Shown: piece by piece, positions 4,757 through 5,367 of the stretch
Layout of the letters: each line of letters starts with the position of its first letter
Numbering within the stretch: the first letter of the stretch is position 1
Made by a program: the position numbers and the translations under genes
The notes under the pieces: model-generated
What the model was told of the DNA's origin: nothing
The model's database searches: none
The model's input: only the letters and a program-made list of their open reading frames with translations
Assembly (NCBI GenBank): GCA_007127175.1
Contig: SKZX01000209.1
Span: 1 to 5,367, forward strand
Length of the DNA stretch: 5,367 nucleotides
Reading direction: 5' to 3'
Source: Desulfobacterales bacterium
GTDB taxonomy: Bacteria; Desulfobacterota; Desulfobacteria; Desulfobacterales; Desulfosalsimonadaceae

Positions 4757-5367
4757 TTGAAAAACATACTGCTTACCATCAACGGCAAAAAAGTCACCTG
4801 TCCGCCCGGCACCTCCATCCTTGACGCTGCAAAAAGCCATTCAATCCGCATTCCCACCCTGTGCGCCCATGCCCAGCTGACCCCTTACGGGGCCTGCCGG
4901 ATCTGCCTGGTGGAAGAGGAAAACACCGGCCGGCTCATGGCCTCCTGCGTCACCCCCGCTGCCCCGGACATGACAATCCATACCGATTCCCCGCGGGTCA
5001 TCGAAAACCGGAAAAACATTGTCCGGCTCATGATGGCGGAGCACCCGGAATCCTGCATCGTCTGCAGCAAGGGAAACCGGTGCGAGTTGCGCATGATCGC
5101 CGCCCAATTGGGCGTTGCAGAGACCCGGCTTTATCCCATGCCCAACCACAAGCCGTTTGAAACCCTCAACCCGTTTATCTCGAGGGACCTCAGCAAGTGC
5201 ATCCTGTGCGGCAAGTGCATCCGGGCGGACCACGAACTGGTTTGCATCGGGGCCATCGATTACAGCGACCGCGGATTTTCCTCGCGCCCCGCAACGCTTC
5301 ACGGGCTTCCCCTGGAAATGTCCCGGTGCACCTTCTGCGGCACCTGCGTGTCCATGTGCCCCACCGG
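4757..5367 (+). CDS. NuoG/HydA/FdhA-like iron-sulfur protein, N-terminal part (3' end missing)
   Basis: The 203 visible residues form the electron-relay module shared by NuoG, HoxU, [FeFe]-hydrogenases and NAD-linked formate dehydrogenases. A plant-ferredoxin-like domain (1-78) has C36, C47, C50 and C64 for a [2Fe-2S] cluster. A His-Cys [4Fe-4S] motif follows (H96, C100, C103, C109). Two ferredoxin-type sites come next: C148, C151, C154 and then C191, C194, C197, C201-Pro. The residue three after C154, normally the fourth Cys (CxxCxxCxxxC), is D158, with an extra C163 nearby (KCILCGKCIRADHELVC). The start is TTG at 4757, chosen by its Shine-Dalgarno and the ferredoxin fold. The frame is open to the right edge, so the protein may be a small stand-alone subunit or continue into a molybdopterin formate dehydrogenase or H-cluster hydrogenase catalytic domain; this cannot be decided here. 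It is cytosolic, with no signal peptide. It follows metF by 119 bp and may exchange electrons with it or with a diaphorase encoded further on. Confidence 0.9.
   Translation, partial: MKNILLTINGKKVTCPPGTSILDAAKSHSIRIPTLCAHAQLTPYGACRICLVEEENTGRLMASCVTPAAPDMTIHTDSPRVIENRKNIVRLMMAEHPESCIVCSKGNRCELRMIAAQLGVAETRLYPMPNHKPFETLNPFISRDLSKCILCGKCIRADHELVCIGAIDYSDRGFSSRPATLHGLPLEMSRCTFCGTCVSMCPT

Noticed and set aside
4841..5302. A 153-codon - strand frame opposite the iron-sulfur gene
   Set aside because: The + strand encodes perfectly spaced cluster cysteines. The reverse frame shows no known motif.
1..5367. CRISPR arrays, tRNA or rRNA genes, insertion sequences
   Set aside because: No spaced direct repeats, no cloverleaf-like or rRNA-like stretches, and no transposase motifs were seen. 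Coding sequence fills nearly the whole window.

Overview
The window looks like a stretch of chromosome from an anaerobic, moderately GC-rich Desulfobacterota-like bacterium (a sulfate reducer or syntroph of the Desulfobacterales type). This rests on three things: PAS-rich histidine kinases, an excisionase-like-HTH/receiver regulator, and a MetF-type reductase followed by a NuoG/HydA/FdhA-like iron-sulfur protein, a combination expected where the Wood-Ljungdahl pathway operates. The taxonomic assignment is inference from gene content and style; no marker gene is present.

Layout, all on the + strand: (1) 1-1073, a receiver-histidine kinase whose first few residues lie off the left edge; (2) 1095-2945, a soluble triple-PAS histidine kinase, separated from gene 1 by only 21 bp that consist of a GGGGACAGATTTATTTT-type motif; (3) 2946-3140, an AT-rich gap with a candidate promoter, repeated ACTATAAT words and a small hairpin touching the Shine-Dalgarno site; (4) 3141-3716, a response regulator with its DNA-binding domain at the N-terminus and its receiver at the C-terminus; (5) 3762-4637, a short MetF-family methylenetetrahydrofolate reductase; (6) a 119-bp gap with a hairpin; (7) 4757 to the right edge, the N-terminal part of a protein with one [2Fe-2S], one His-Cys [4Fe-4S] and two ferredoxin-type [4Fe-4S] sites, starting at TTG.

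The first three genes could make one phosphorelay: two cytosolic kinases, one of which carries its own receiver, and a DNA-binding receiver protein. Genes 4 and 5 are 45 bp apart, so the regulator may sit at the head of the operon for C1/electron-transfer enzymes and control it. The MetF and iron-sulfur proteins could pass electrons to each other, as MetF enzymes of anaerobes often depend on partner iron-sulfur or flavin subunits. The functional linkage is inference from order, strand and spacing.

The points most worth a second look are: the substitution in MetF at the usual active-site Gln position; the Asp in place of a cluster cysteine in the iron-sulfur protein; the Cys-rich motif in the first PAS domain; the short motif between the kinase genes; and the repeated AT-rich words in front of the regulator.
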